DNA from: Onchocerca lupi
Lineage: Eukaryota > Nematoda > Chromadorea > Rhabditida > Onchocercidae
Reading direction: 5' to 3'
Assembly (NCBI GenBank): GCA_028564675.1
Contig: JAOVVO010000136.1
Coordinates: forward strand, 1-64,000
DNA length: 64,000 bases
The notes beneath the pieces were generated by a model. That model did not search any database, had not been told where the DNA came from, and was given only the letters and a program-made list of their open reading frames with translations. A program made the translations under genes and the position numbers. Positions 50,308 through 61,686 of this stretch are shown piece after piece. How positions within the stretch are numbered: position 1 is the first letter of the stretch; the number at the start of each line of letters is the position of its first letter.

Positions 50308-50309
50308 TC
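50264..50309 (+). repeat. CT dinucleotide microsatellite
   Basis: About twenty TC/CT units with one CCC interruption, about 140 bp upstream of the carboxypeptidase Q ATG. It could affect promoter architecture, but this is not shown. Confidence 0.85.
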
Positions 50310-50447
50310 TCTTTGATGAAAAAAAAAGAGAAAAAAAAAAGAAAGAAAAATTATAAAATAAAAGAGTTGGTTAAATTTCGCATCATTTTACGGATTTACT
50401 GATCACTTTTTATGATTGTATTTTACCGGTAAATTTGAATAAAATAA

Positions 50448-53400
50448 ATGTCACCTATTTGTTTGTCACTTTTCTTCACCATTACTGTAACAATTATTAC
50501 TGTTACAGGTGAAAATTATGTGCTCAAAACGGTTTGTTTCTTATATAATTTATAGTTTAAAAAAATGAATGAATTTAAATGGATGAAATTTATATTTTAA
50601 AAATTTTGATTTTTAAATTTTAATCTTTTCTCATTTTTATTTAGGAATTCAATTTTAATTTCAACTATTTTTTTTTTAATATAAAAATTTTTTGGCAATC
50701 TAATACCACTTTCATTTGCTCTTAACTGGAAATACTGTAATGAATTCGAGTACTGTAGAAAATGAACAGATAGCTATCTCTCCCAATAATGAATTAGAAG
50801 AAATAACGGACATATGCTTTTTTTAGTCTGAGAATTTTTTGGCAATTTAGTACCGTTTCATTTGCTCATAGGTGGAATACTGTAAAAGGATTAGAATACT
50901 GTAGAAGATGGACGGATTAGCTATCTCTGCTAAAATTGGTTAAAAATACGGTATCATGCTATTTTATCGGATAGTTTAGCAGATAAATTATTTTTTTTAT
51001 TTTTTTTATTTTTGATGATTTTTTTTTTGATTTTTACGTATTATACCATAATTGAAAGAAAAATGAAAATAGGTAGCTATGAAATGAGCAACTCTTAATT
51101 TAACCCGCGATTTCTCAGAAAGAAAAAACGAAAATTTAAATTTAATTCTATTAAATTGACATTTAAATTTCACTTTCATAAACTAAGACATATATAGTTC
51201 TCATTTACAAAAATATAAAAAGTATTTTTCATTAATCCAATAAATTTTTTACATATTTTAATAGATAATCTTTTATAAATAGCGTAGAAAATTGATTTAA
51301 CTAAAAATTTTCCAAAACTTTAATTCTTTGTAATTAAAAATTGGTCGAATTTCTTAAAGAAATATTAATAAGTGAAATTCAAATGAATAAATTTGAAATT
51401 TTTCATTGAATTAAATGAAATATGAAATGAAATTCAAAAATTATACAAAAATGAAAAAAAATGGTATATTTGATAATTGGCAATCAAAGAAAAGAAAAGT
51501 TTTGAAAATGACTCAAACGTTACAAAATCAACTTTATAATAAATAATATTTTTGTTGAAAAGATTTTTTAATTCAATTTTTAATTAAATTTGAAATGAAA
51601 TTGATTTGTTAAATAAAAATTTACCTGTCCTAACTGTTCTTAAATTATTTAATTACTAAATATAAATTAATTGTTATAGTTCGGTGATGATGTAACCGAT
51701 CTGATCCGTTATATAACTAAAGGTGATGGAGCTGGATTAGCTTATCAATGGCTTAGTACATTGGTTGATGGTTTTGGACATCGTATGGTTGGCTCCGATA
51801 GTTTGGAAGAGTAAATTTTAAGCATAATTAATTAACTCCTAATTAATTAGTGTCAAAACGACGGTTTTTCTCCACTTTTTTTTCCATTTTGAAACATCAA
51901 AAAAAAATTTTTGGAATTTTTTAGTTTTGAAACTTTTTTTTTCGAATTTCATTTACTGAAACAAAAAAAAAAAAGAAAGATGAAAAAGCTAAAAATGGAA
52001 TTTTTATTTTTCTTAATTTTTTGGGGTTTTTTTTTTTTTCTGGATCCAAGAAATATTTGAAAACTTTGTTCGAATTTAAAAAAATATTTGAAAAAAAGTA
52101 GAAAAGAATAAGCGAATAAAACTGATAGTAAATTATTTTACTTCTCAAATTAAAGATAAAAATAAGAAATTACAATCATTTGCAAAGTTGGATTGTGTAG
52201 TTTTTTTTTTTTTTTTTTTTAAGTTTTTAAATTTTTTTAGATCAATCGATTTTTTGACAAAAAGTTTGGAAGAGGATGGTTTTGATGATGTATACACCGA
52301 AGATGTACCAAATTTGCCAAAATGGATTCGCGGTGATGATGAAGTACAGATACTTGGTATTGAAAAATTAATTTTTCTTGTAATTATTTAATTTAATTAA
52401 AATAACAATTGATTTATGCTTTCAAAAAAGTAAAAGAATAAAAAGACATATAAAGATAACCGGTCTGATAAATTTGATAAATAGTTTTCGATTAATTTCA
52501 AGGCAATTTTTATACTAATCTAATGAATAATTTACCGATTGATAAATAAATTCTAATTCATTTTAGGACAATTTTTCTCCAAATTCATTGAACTGAGGAA
52601 ATTTGCATGAAAAAAAAAGCGCTTGAAATATTAAAACAATATCTAATCGATAAAAGTAATTGAAATAATTAAGCAAAAAAAAGAAAAATTTAAAATAATA
52701 TTTAAATTTAATTTGATCTTATCACACAATAAACTTTTTTATCGTTGTTTTTTTTTTTTCAAAATTTTTCTATCTTGCACTAATTGATTATTTTCATTTT
52801 TCAAAATAATTTCATGAATAAAATAAATTTATGAATCAGAATTTGTAATATTTCATTTTTCATTTCTAAAATTCATATTTTTAATTTTTAATATTAAATC
52901 AATTGTATAAATTTATAAAAATTTTTAATTGTTTCTTTTATATTTTTTGCTTTTTTTTTGCATAAATTTATTTTTACTATGAATTTTTTTAGAACCACGA
53001 TGTCAACGACTTAATGTGCTTGCTATTGGTGGATCCGAACCGGCTGATGTTACCGGAGAAGTTGTAATTATTTACGATCTTGATGATATTGAGGTAATTT
53101 CAAAATTTTATTTCATATGCTCAAAATAAAGTTTTGTTAGAAATTAAACTAGAAATAATTTCATTTCATTAAAATTTATTTCACAAAATTAGAACAAAAA
53201 ATTTTTTGATTATTTAAGTTTTTTTTTTTTTTTTTTTTTTCAAATAATACTTAAAGTAAATTTTTTTTTTTCCCCAAATAAGCTTTTTTCAAGTTTTTGA
53301 AAACTTTTTCAAATTCTATAAATTACAATTTCAATAATTCAATGAATCATTATGGAAATTTTACGTTTTCATTTACATGTATTGAAGTAATTTTACGTAC

Positions 53401-55100
53401 ATTTACGTGCGTTAACATTAGAGCACGTGAATGTTAGTGGAAAGATTGTCGTAACAGTACAAATCAAATTTTTGAAAACTTTTTTCAATTCTATAAATTA
53501 CAATTTCAATAATTCAATGAATCATTATGGAAATTTTAAGCTTTCATTTACGTGTATTGACGTAATTTTACGTACGTTTACGTGCGTTAACATTATAGCA
53601 CGTGAATGTTAGTGGAAAGATTGTCGTAACAGTGCAAAATTATCGAGGATATTCGGAAACAGTAAAATATCGTCATTCGGTGAAACTCTTCGAATCATTA
53701 GGTGCTATTGGTATTTTGATAAAATCAATCACACCATTTTCCATCAATTCACCTCATGCTGGCAATGGTGCAGGTAAAAATTAATATTACCTATGATTAA
53801 TTATTATTCGTTTAAAATTTAAACTATTTTTCAATTTTTTCAAAATTACAATGGATTAAATTACTTAATGCTTATTTTTTTTTTTACAAATTATCTTATT
53901 TTAAGCTAATTAGTTAATCAATTAATTGATGAATCAATAGTTCATATTTTATTCTAATAAATCAAAAAATTCAAATTATAAATGATAAAATTGATATTTT
54001 GTCCAATTTTAAAAAAAAAAAAAAGAAAAAATAAATTATGACCAAAATTTTAGAAGGCTCAAAAATTCCTGCTGCATCATTAACAACCGAACAAGCTGAT
54101 ATGATCGAACGATTGTGTCAAAATGGTGAAAAAATCATAATTCGAATGAATATGAAATCACATAACGAAGATCCTACAACATCCAGAAATTTGATCTTTC
54201 AAATTACCGGTTTTGTAAATTCAATTTTCAGAATTTTTTTTCGAAACTTTATCAATTTTTTACTCGCATTTATCAACAAATGGCTAAGAATTGCTGAAAT
54301 TTTTGAATGTTTTTTTTTTTTTAATTTTTTTAAAAATTTTATTTATTTTATTTTTATTTTTTTTTTTTTTTGAAAACATATTTTACTAAATTTTGAAAAT
54401 GAATGATCAATTTCATATATCAAATCTAATTAATAATTCATAAATCATATCATTTACTAATAATCTTATCATTATAATCATATTATCATATCATTTTTAA
54501 TATTCATGTATCACTTAATCATAATCTTTCTGTTAATCAGGTCAGGAACAACCAAATGAAGTGATACTCTTATCAGCCCATATTGATAGCTGGGATGTTG
54601 GCCAAGGAGCAATGGATAATGGAGGTGGTTGCGCTGCTATTTGGAGTGCATTACATTCCTTGAAACAATTGGCCAAGATAAATCCTGCTTTCAAGCCAAA
54701 ACGGTTCATCAATTAAAAATATTAATTATCATAAATAATTATTAGTCATATGATTATTTTTACTTGATTTGAACTGAAAAATTGAAAATTAACTTAATTA
54801 AAATTCAAATATATTTTCGATATTTGAATTGATTTCAGTTTTTTAGTAATTTTTTTTTTTCTGCAATTCTTCACTTAACTGTTTATTTTTTCGTTTAGCT
54901 AAATTATTTTTTTTCATATTTCTAACAATTATTTATTTTTTATTTTTTCCTCATAAATAAAAAATCAAATCATTCAAAAATTTTATCAATTGATAATTTA
55001 TTTTTGATTTGAAATTATTTTTCTCAATTAATCTTTGATTTGGAACAAATTTTTAATGACTTATTTTTTTTTTTTTTTTAATCCGGAATTGCATGTTATT

Positions 55101-55138
<38 letters not shown>

Positions 55139-56906
55139 ATTTAAAATTGATTTCTATTAATTAATTTTCGATTCAGGCTTATTTTTTTTTCTTTTTTATT
55201 AATTAATTATAAAAATTCAGAACAATTCGAGCTATATTTTGGACTGCAGAAGAGCAAGGAATGTTAGGTGCAATGCATTATTACAATACACACAAAAATA
55301 TTCCAAATGAACGATTTTATTTTGTATCTGAAACTAATAAAGGAGCATTCAAACCAACAAATTGGCTTTCTCATCTTGCTTTTAGTGGTGATGAAGAACA
55401 GGTAAAATTGATGCTGAACGTATTTCTCAAATCATTTTTTTATCAATTAATTTTTTTTTTTTTTCGAAAAATTTTTGAAAATTCCAAATTTTTTTAATTT
55501 ACTTAAATGAATAAAAATGTTACTATTTTTTGCTACTTTTTCATATAATTTTTTGCATTTTTTTGCAAAGTTTTTCATTGATTAATTGAAATTTTTTTGC
55601 AAGTTTAATTTCTTTTTTTTAATTTTTTGCAAGTTTTTCATTGATTAATTTCAAATTTCGATACAATGTTACATTCGTATAGGCGTATGTTTTTTTATAT
55701 AAATATACTAACTTTTTTTTTTTTCTACCTATTATAACTGTGATAGATAAAAATTAGTAAGCGGTCTGAAATTTTTGACCATATTTACACTATGCCTATT
55801 TTCTGCATTTAGCAAGAGCCGATCACGTGAAACGTGGCCGTCTCTAATTAGTTTGGAATAAATTTTTATCATATTTTTTAATAAATTATTTCTTATCTTC
55901 AAATAATCTGTATTCTTTCAATATTTCAGTTAATTTGAATTTGATGCTTTCTTCAATTTTGGAAAGAAAAAAAAATTTTTTTTTTTTTTTTTTTTTTTTC
56001 AAGATGAAACGATTGAATGAAATAGTACACTTGTTAAATAGACATGGTATACCGCTCGGAGTGAAGAATAGTTCCACTCAGGTAAAAAAAAAACTTGTTC
56101 TTTAATCTTAGAAAAATTTAAAAATTATATACACACACACACAGTTATTTATTACTAAAACATTTCGTCAAAAAAAAAAAACAAAAAAACAAATTTAATT
56201 TTAACATTTTCTATTATTTATAAACTATGATAAAAACCTTTACTGATTTGCAATATCAAAAAAATAGAAAACAAACAAAAAAATTTTTAAATACCAAAAT
56301 CCATAAAAAAAAAAAAGAAAGAAAGAAAGAAAATAAAAGTTGTAACATTCTTGCAAATTTGTAAAATTAGAAAAAAAAGAATGTTACATTCTTTCTCATT
56401 TTTTTTTTTTACTATTTTGATGAATCAAATAGTGGTTTTAACTTATTTGGGGAAAAAAATTCAAAGATTTGAGTATAACTTTTAGCGATTTTTTAATTTA
56501 ATTTTTTACTCTTAATATAGTAAATGTGCTGGGAAATTGGATACAAATGAAAATCATTAGGATTTGCATAGTTCAAAGATGAACTAATCAAGCTATAGAA
56601 TGTAGAATTATGATAATTTGGAAATTATGATAAGTTTTAAAATTTCAATAGAAATAATTTCAGTCCAAGTAATTTTAACAATTAAAATTTCAGGGTTCCA
56701 TTAGTTTATGGGCTAAAGATGGTATACCATCAGTTAATTATCTACCTGACAAAGCTCTCGATTATTATTACTATTTTCATCATACTGAGGGTGATTATAT
56801 AACGATATTCAAGGACGAAGATCTGGAATATACGGCAGCAATTTTTGCCGTTTTAGGCCATATAATCGCCAATATGAATAATTGGGGAAATAATCAATTT
56901 ATATGA
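50448..56906 (+). CDS. CPQ: Carboxypeptidase Q (plasma glutamate carboxypeptidase), M28 family
   Basis: A secreted or lysosomal zinc dipeptidase. Ten exons: 50448-50519, 51680-51810, 52241-52356, 52993-53093, 53599-53773, 54054-54209, 54541-54703, 55221-55401, 56004-56081 and 56694-56906. The product is 461 residues (human 472). A signal peptide occupies about 1-20 (MSPICLSLFFTITVTIITVT). Metal-site motifs are AHIDSWDVGQGAMDNGGG (H264, D276), TAEEQG (E315 catalytic, E316 ligand) and FHHTEGD near the C-terminus. At the position where the human enzyme has ESDAG, this protein has ETNKG, so a predicted zinc-ligand Asp is Asn344. The exon 1 donor is taken as TAT|GTGCTC; ACT|GTTACA is an in-phase alternative. 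The start of exon 5 is tandemly duplicated in intron 4. Introns hold long poly-T runs and a repeat copy. Confidence 0.93.
50686..50950 (+). repeat. Diverged direct duplication in CPQ intron 1
   Basis: Two units of about 120 bp (about 50686-50800 and 50830-50945). They share AATTTTTTGGCAATYTA, CATTTGCTC, ACTGTA, GAATACTGTAGAARATG and TTAGCTATCTCT. Each unit carries paired TACTGTA motifs. Confidence 0.8.
53291..53465 (+). repeat. Tandem duplication copy 1: decoy start of CPQ exon 5
   Basis: This 175-bp unit is repeated directly at 53466-53640. It includes about 130 bp of intron and the first 42 or so bases of exon 5 (CACGTGAATGTTAGTGG onward). Its acceptor reads ATTAGAG rather than ATTATAG. 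Past the copied coding part the sequence runs straight into the next unit, with no donor at the exon's real end. Confidence 0.9.
53466..53640 (+). repeat. Tandem duplication copy 2: functional start of CPQ exon 5
   Basis: Head-to-tail second copy of the 175-bp unit, differing from copy 1 at about ten positions. Here the exon continues into the conserved NYRGYSETVKYRHS sequence, so this copy is the functional one. Confidence 0.9.
55645..55862 (+). repeat. Dispersed repeat family, copy C
   Basis: In CPQ intron 8. It shares TTTCGATACAATGTTACATTCGTATAGGCG, the TTTTTATATAAATATAC block, the CTGTGATAG block and an AACGTGGCCGTC tail with the other copies. The whole is more diverged than B or D. Confidence 0.7.
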
Positions 56907-57457
56907 TATTTTTCTGTCAAGTACTGAGAGAAACTTTTATGCATAAAACTACCGATCATATATATATATATATATGTGTGTATACATATATTCTTTCGAA
57001 AATTTTCCATTTTTTAAATTTATGCATTCAAAATTTAAAGTTGAATATTAGAATAGTACTTAATGATACTTATTTATTCTAATATTATTAACTATGACAT
57101 TAAGCATTTTCAAATAATCAATCCATCACAAAATTAATACAAAGTAAGATTAAAAATTATTAATTAAAACTAAAGTGAATATACAGGTTAGCATATCAAA
57201 TCTGTTTGTATTGTTCATTTGTTATAAATCAGTTAATTGCCTAAAGTTCCACATTTAATCAAAAAAATAATCAAACGAATGATTTCTTTCGCGTAATAAT
57301 GGATATATTCAAATCAGCCTGTATATTAATGCAATTCTGCAAACCTATATATTTCGGTGCAATTGAAATGAGAAAAAAATGCAAGAGATTTGTACTGAAC
57401 GAATCATTAATTTTAATTAATAAATATACATTAAGACAATTAATGAATATGTTAAAG
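56907..57457. other. Convergent intergenic region, no gene seen
   Basis: Between the stop of CPQ (+) and the stop of the secreted-protein gene (-). It contains a short TA/TG microsatellite (56958-56985) and AT-rich UTR-like DNA. Confidence 0.6.
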
Positions 57458-59581
57458 CTACATATAATTATGCTTTGGCTTTAATATTGAATTCAAAATA
57501 TAGAGCCATTGCTTCAGAGGTATTTCAATGCTACGATCGTGTACAATTAGATCGGATCCCAGAATACTGTTACCTTGTATATCGACCAATCGTAAATTTC
57601 CACTTGACCAATCTAAGCCTAAATTAATTTATATAAATAAAAATGTGTATGTTCGTTGTCGTTTTTAATCGCAACATTGTAAATTCTTATCGATTGCTTT
57701 GAAATTTTGATACAACGTTGCATTCGAATGGGCGCATGTTTCTATAAAGATATGTCTACTTCTTCTTTCATCTGTCTGCAAGGATAGACATGTTTCCCGC
57801 CAAAATGCTCCGATTAACAGATAAACAAAGTGAGATCAACCAATCATTAATTCACTGCTAGATAAAAGTTGGCAAATAATTTATATAAATAAAAATGTAA
57901 GTGTTCGTTGTAGCTTTTGACACAACGTTTCAAATTCCTCGTGGATTGATTTGAAATTTTTTTTTCTTTTTTTAGCTGAATGGGTCAGTGGAGCAAGCTA
58001 GATACAGTTGATATTATACATAAAAAATATTATCAACTGGAATTTTTTATCAACTGGAATCTATTGAAGTAATTAAATTTTCAGAAAGCAATTGAAATAT
58101 AATATGCATTATACAAATTGTTCATATGTATTCAAATAAACAAAAGCTCATTAAAAAATATGGAAACATAATAAGGAAATAAATTTTTTATAAAGAATAA
58201 TTGATTTAATTTTTTACCTTTTCTTAACTTTGTTTTTATTAAATTTTTACAATTTGACTATGACATATTTACTTGCGGATTTGATATTTTGTACCATCTC
58301 AAAATTTAAAATATATTTTTTAATATATCTTATATAAGTAATTAGATCGAAGGATGAAAGATAAAGTAGAATTTCATTACTTGACAATATTTAAAAAAAT
58401 AATAATAATGAAAGGTTCACCTCGTTTACTAAATTTGCCGATAATCCAATCTAATATTGGATTATCATTTTTTCTCTCTGATATTATAAAACGATCAAAA
58501 TTACTTCCACCAGTATCCAAATGAGCCAAAGGTTGGCTCTTTTGACTAAAATCATTCATTGCATTGATTGGTTTAATGTGTCGTTTCAAATTCCAATTCA
58601 ATTTTTCGAAAGCCTGAAAAATTTACCTAACATTATGAGGAAAGACTTAAGATTTCTGTCGGAGATTTAGTTTTAATTTATGATTTAAATTAAAACTGAA
58701 TGAAAAAGTAAAATCCAAATTGAGATTCAAATAGAGTTTAAATTTAATGGATGCTTAATGAAAAGTCATACATTAGAAATAAATTTGAAGAATAAAATTT
58801 AGAAATAACAAACAGTTAATGGTATTCTATTACTGTAAATATTTAGAAATATATGCTGACCTGTCTCGTATTCTGATTGGATGATGGCGAGTTCGATCGA
58901 TTTGTGTTCAGAATTTGCATAATATCATTAAGCAAATTAATTATGACTGCTGCGCTGAATCTCGAATAATCATTAAATCCATGAAAATTTGTTTCAAGCA
59001 AGTTACAGTTTCCCATTAGTATTTCATTTGTTAAGTTCCTTATCATTATTTGATTAGAAAAACATAACTTCCCCAGAATTTTGCTTATATTTTTCAAATT
59101 CTAGTTATCATTAATTGATAAAGACAATGAATGAAATTTCTTATCGCTAGTTTGAGAATAAATTTTGGCAAATTTTCCAAAATTTTTGAAGTAAAGTCAA
59201 TTTTGTTGAACCCTAAAATTTTCAAAGTAAAGTTTAAGGGTCAGAAGAACCTGCCAGAAGGTTGACGTTTCGAAATGATTGCGTTTTGATCATTTTTTTG
59301 AACAATCCATCGACTGCTATCAGCAATAAGCTGCTTTATTGTTTTCTCCAGTGAACCGGTGACATCTAGACTACTAAAGTTTACTACGTAATTTGAAATT
59401 CTCTTTTTTTTTAGTAATTTGAAATCATTGAGCAATTAATTTCAAAATTCAGCAATAAAGTAATTCTAAATTTAACCAAAATTCTGAGAAAGAGTTTTTC
59501 TTAATTCAATAGAACTTTTAGATAATTCAAGAATTTACCGGTTAAAAGGAAGCAAATAGCAAGAATTTTTAATGACCGCAT
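57458..59581 (-). CDS. Unrecognised secreted protein (N-terminal join uncertain)
   Basis: Downstream exons are firm in phase: 59083-58861, 58613-58421 and 57618-57458, preceded by an exon ending at 59251 (starting at 59373 or 59370). The first exon 59581-59539 encodes a clear signal peptide, MRSLKILAICFLLT. Its phase (1) does not match the next exon (needs 2). A 7-nt microexon at 59483-59477, flanked by TTCTCAG and GTTAAA, would repair the frame exactly. The mature part (about 230 residues) has few cysteines and contains an N-glycosylation sequon (NLT). Other segments are LDTGGSNFDRFIISERKNDN and a C-terminus rich in hydrophobic helix (IPLKQWLYILNSILKPKHNY). I recognise no family; it is probably nematode-restricted. 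Introns carry repeat copies D and E. Confidence 0.6.
57636..57800 (+). repeat. Dispersed repeat family, copy D
   Basis: In intron 4 (by the simple five-exon count) of the secreted-protein gene. It begins ATATAAATAAAAATGTGTAT and includes GTTCGTTGTCG, ATACAACGTTGCATTCGAAT and a CATCTGTCTGCAAGG block. It is truncated at its 3' end. Confidence 0.75.
57878..58005 (+). repeat. Dispersed repeat family, copy E (internally deleted)
   Basis: It starts with TTATATAAATAAAAATGTAAG and GTTCGTTGTAGCTTTTGACA, then jumps after GATTTGAAATTTTT to the terminal AGCTGAATGGGTCAG-type end. The middle is missing. It lies 78 bp after copy D in the same orientation. Confidence 0.7.
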
Positions 59582-60638
59582 CCAATGACTGGTAAATGTG
59601 TCATCTGGTATGACGGATTTCGTTGAAGTGATTTTTTGAGGTTTGCTTGAACATGACAAGAATCCGGAAGTCACAACGAATCATTTATTCCTATTATCCA
59701 ATTCATATAAACGAGAGGGGAAACATTTTGAAAAATGATGCAAAATTAAATTCAATGCCATTTTTATTCTCTCATCTGGTCATTTTTATTCAGAAATAGC
59801 AATCGATTGACCTATTTCAACAGCCAAAATTTTTCCTCATTTTCATAATTTATTGTCGGGATGAAAAGAAAATTGACAACGATGGATCAATTCATTTTCA
59901 AATTTCTTTTTTTTCAGATTTCTTTTTTTTTTTTTTTTAAATCCGTAATTCAATATCTTTTGAAATTCAACATTCATCAGAGAAAATTGGAAAATTAATG
60001 GCCATCCGTCATCCTTTCCTATCATATTCTCTAAAAATTTGGCATCCAATGACAAACATCATATTTTCTGCAATTATAGTTGCAAATAATGGATTTAAAT
60101 CCTTGACCAAGTAATTGCGCAAAACTTATTCTTCAATTTTGGTTAGAACGCTGTTTCACCAACGAGGCTGGTAATCATTTGATAGTTCCAGTTTGCTTAT
60201 TTCATGTTTCAGCATTTTTAAGAGTATCAGACATAACACTTTCAATGAAAAATTACCATCAGAAAAGTCAAATTTTTTATTAATTATTCAATAAACTCAT
60301 CTCTTTCACTTAAAAGAAAAGCTTTTCATTACTATCCGAATGTCTCTTAAAAAGTTTGCGTCAAAATAAAGTCTATGACATGCGCTTTATGAACAAAGTT
60401 TACTATTTATATAGGAAACAGTTCTCCAGATCTAGAATTGTTTTTCAAAAGAGCTTCTTCAATAATTTTGAGATCTTGGAGAACCAAACAACTATCATAC
60501 AAAGCAAAACAGAAAACATGTTCTGCATTAATTTCGTCGTGATTTAGAAAATCTTTTTTTCAACTAAAAATATATAACTTTAATAGTTCACCTAAACATA
60601 TACAGAACTGAAATGACTAAATGGAAATAAAACTGATT
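59582..60638. other. Intergenic region, no supported gene
   Basis: Upstream of the secreted-protein gene and downstream of NDUFB3, both on the minus strand. Small open frames at 59843-60055 (minus) and 60356-60547 (plus) have no homology or splice support. Confidence 0.5.
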
Positions 60639-61431
60639 CTAATGATGTTCTTTTCCCCAGTGTGTATGTCCATATTTCCAGTACAAGTACGATTCTTCTA
60701 TAGCAATTACTGTAGCCGCAACACCACATCCTAATTTCCAACCAGCACGAATCATATATTTAAAGCTACCCCATGGATCGCCAGCAAACCGTCCCATAAA
60801 CAAATATGCATGATTTCTGAAAACAAGAAGCACTAATTAGAATTGAAAAAACTTTTGTTAGTTTGTGAGGAAACAAAAATGTTAAAATATGTTGTAAGCT
60901 TTTAAAGAAAACTGCGCTTGAAATAGTTTGAATTTCAACTCCCTTTCAATTTTATGAATTATTTCATAAAAGGAACATGCAGTATTAAACAGATGAAAAA
61001 CGAAAGAGAATTTGTCAATTACGCATAATTTGATCTAACAATTCTCCATAAAAAATCATTTGCATTTTCATTATTTTATTTTGGCCGAACAAAAAAGAAG
61101 AAAAAAAGTAGAACGCTTCCTTGAGCCTGCAACTTCAGAAATAGATAGCAATTCAGTAGTAGAATAGAAAAGATATAGTTCATACGGTAAAACTTAAATT
61201 ACATAAATATGTATGAATAATACAGAATTACTATCTTTTCGAAGAGAATTTGCTATTACCAATATAACTGACAACAAATTAGATCATTCGTAATAAAAAC
61301 ATATACCTTATCCAGGGATCTTTTAGACCGATTCGTGCCAACCTTTCTTCATGTGCTCGAAGCTTCGGTATCTCGCGATAATTGTCATATATTGTATATG
61401 ATGGTATTTTCGGTCCGTGGTCATGTCCCAT
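60639..61431 (-). CDS. NDUFB3: NADH dehydrogenase 1 beta subcomplex subunit 3 (NDUFB3/B12)
   Basis: Two exons, 61431-61307 and 60816-60639, joined in phase 2 to give 100 residues, the normal length of this complex I accessory subunit. Landmarks are the His-rich start MGHDHG, the LKDPWIRNHAYLFMGRFAG block (compare the family's LRDPW-RNEAWRYMG-FA) and one transmembrane segment (AGWKLGCGVAATVIAIEESY). The tail is His-rich (YGHTHWGKEHH). The protein is an inner-membrane component of the proton-pumping arm. A TTTTCAG on the coding strand (61448-61454) lies 16 nt before the ATG, a likely trans-splice acceptor. Confidence 0.9.
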
Positions 61432-61447
61432 CGTCGCAAATTAAATC

Positions 61448-61454
61448 TGAAAAC
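61448..61454 (-). promoter_or_regulatory. Probable trans-splice acceptor of NDUFB3
   Basis: Coding-strand TTTTCAG 16 nt upstream of the ATG, with no upstream coding exon visible. Inferred from position and consensus. Confidence 0.45.
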
Positions 61455-61686
61455 TAACAAATACTAAATGTCAAACTGATTATTCTTTGAATGTCACTTT
61501 TGAACCAAAATTTACAAACTTGTTAATTTAAAATGAATACTGCTGAAGGACAGAAAGAACAGTTATAAAATAATAAGTTTCATTTCCAATTCAAAGAAAA
61601 TGAAGAAATTGATGATAACTGAAAAATAATTTAATATTCTTTTATTCATTTTAATGATTATTTCAGACTAGCTTTAGATTAATATT

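Larger units (their letters stand above)
48262..50447. other. Intergenic region with simple repeats, no gene seen
   Basis: SDS22 3' flank and upstream DNA of carboxypeptidase Q. It contains a GTTT microsatellite (49122-49150), several poly-A/poly-T runs and a TC tract. No exon was supported on either strand. Confidence 0.6.

Noticed and set aside
59843..60055. Minus-strand frame reading MSLDAKFLENMIGKDDGWPL
   Set aside because: It looks mildly protein-like, but it is followed by poly-Lys from a poly-A tract and has no phase-compatible neighbour exon.
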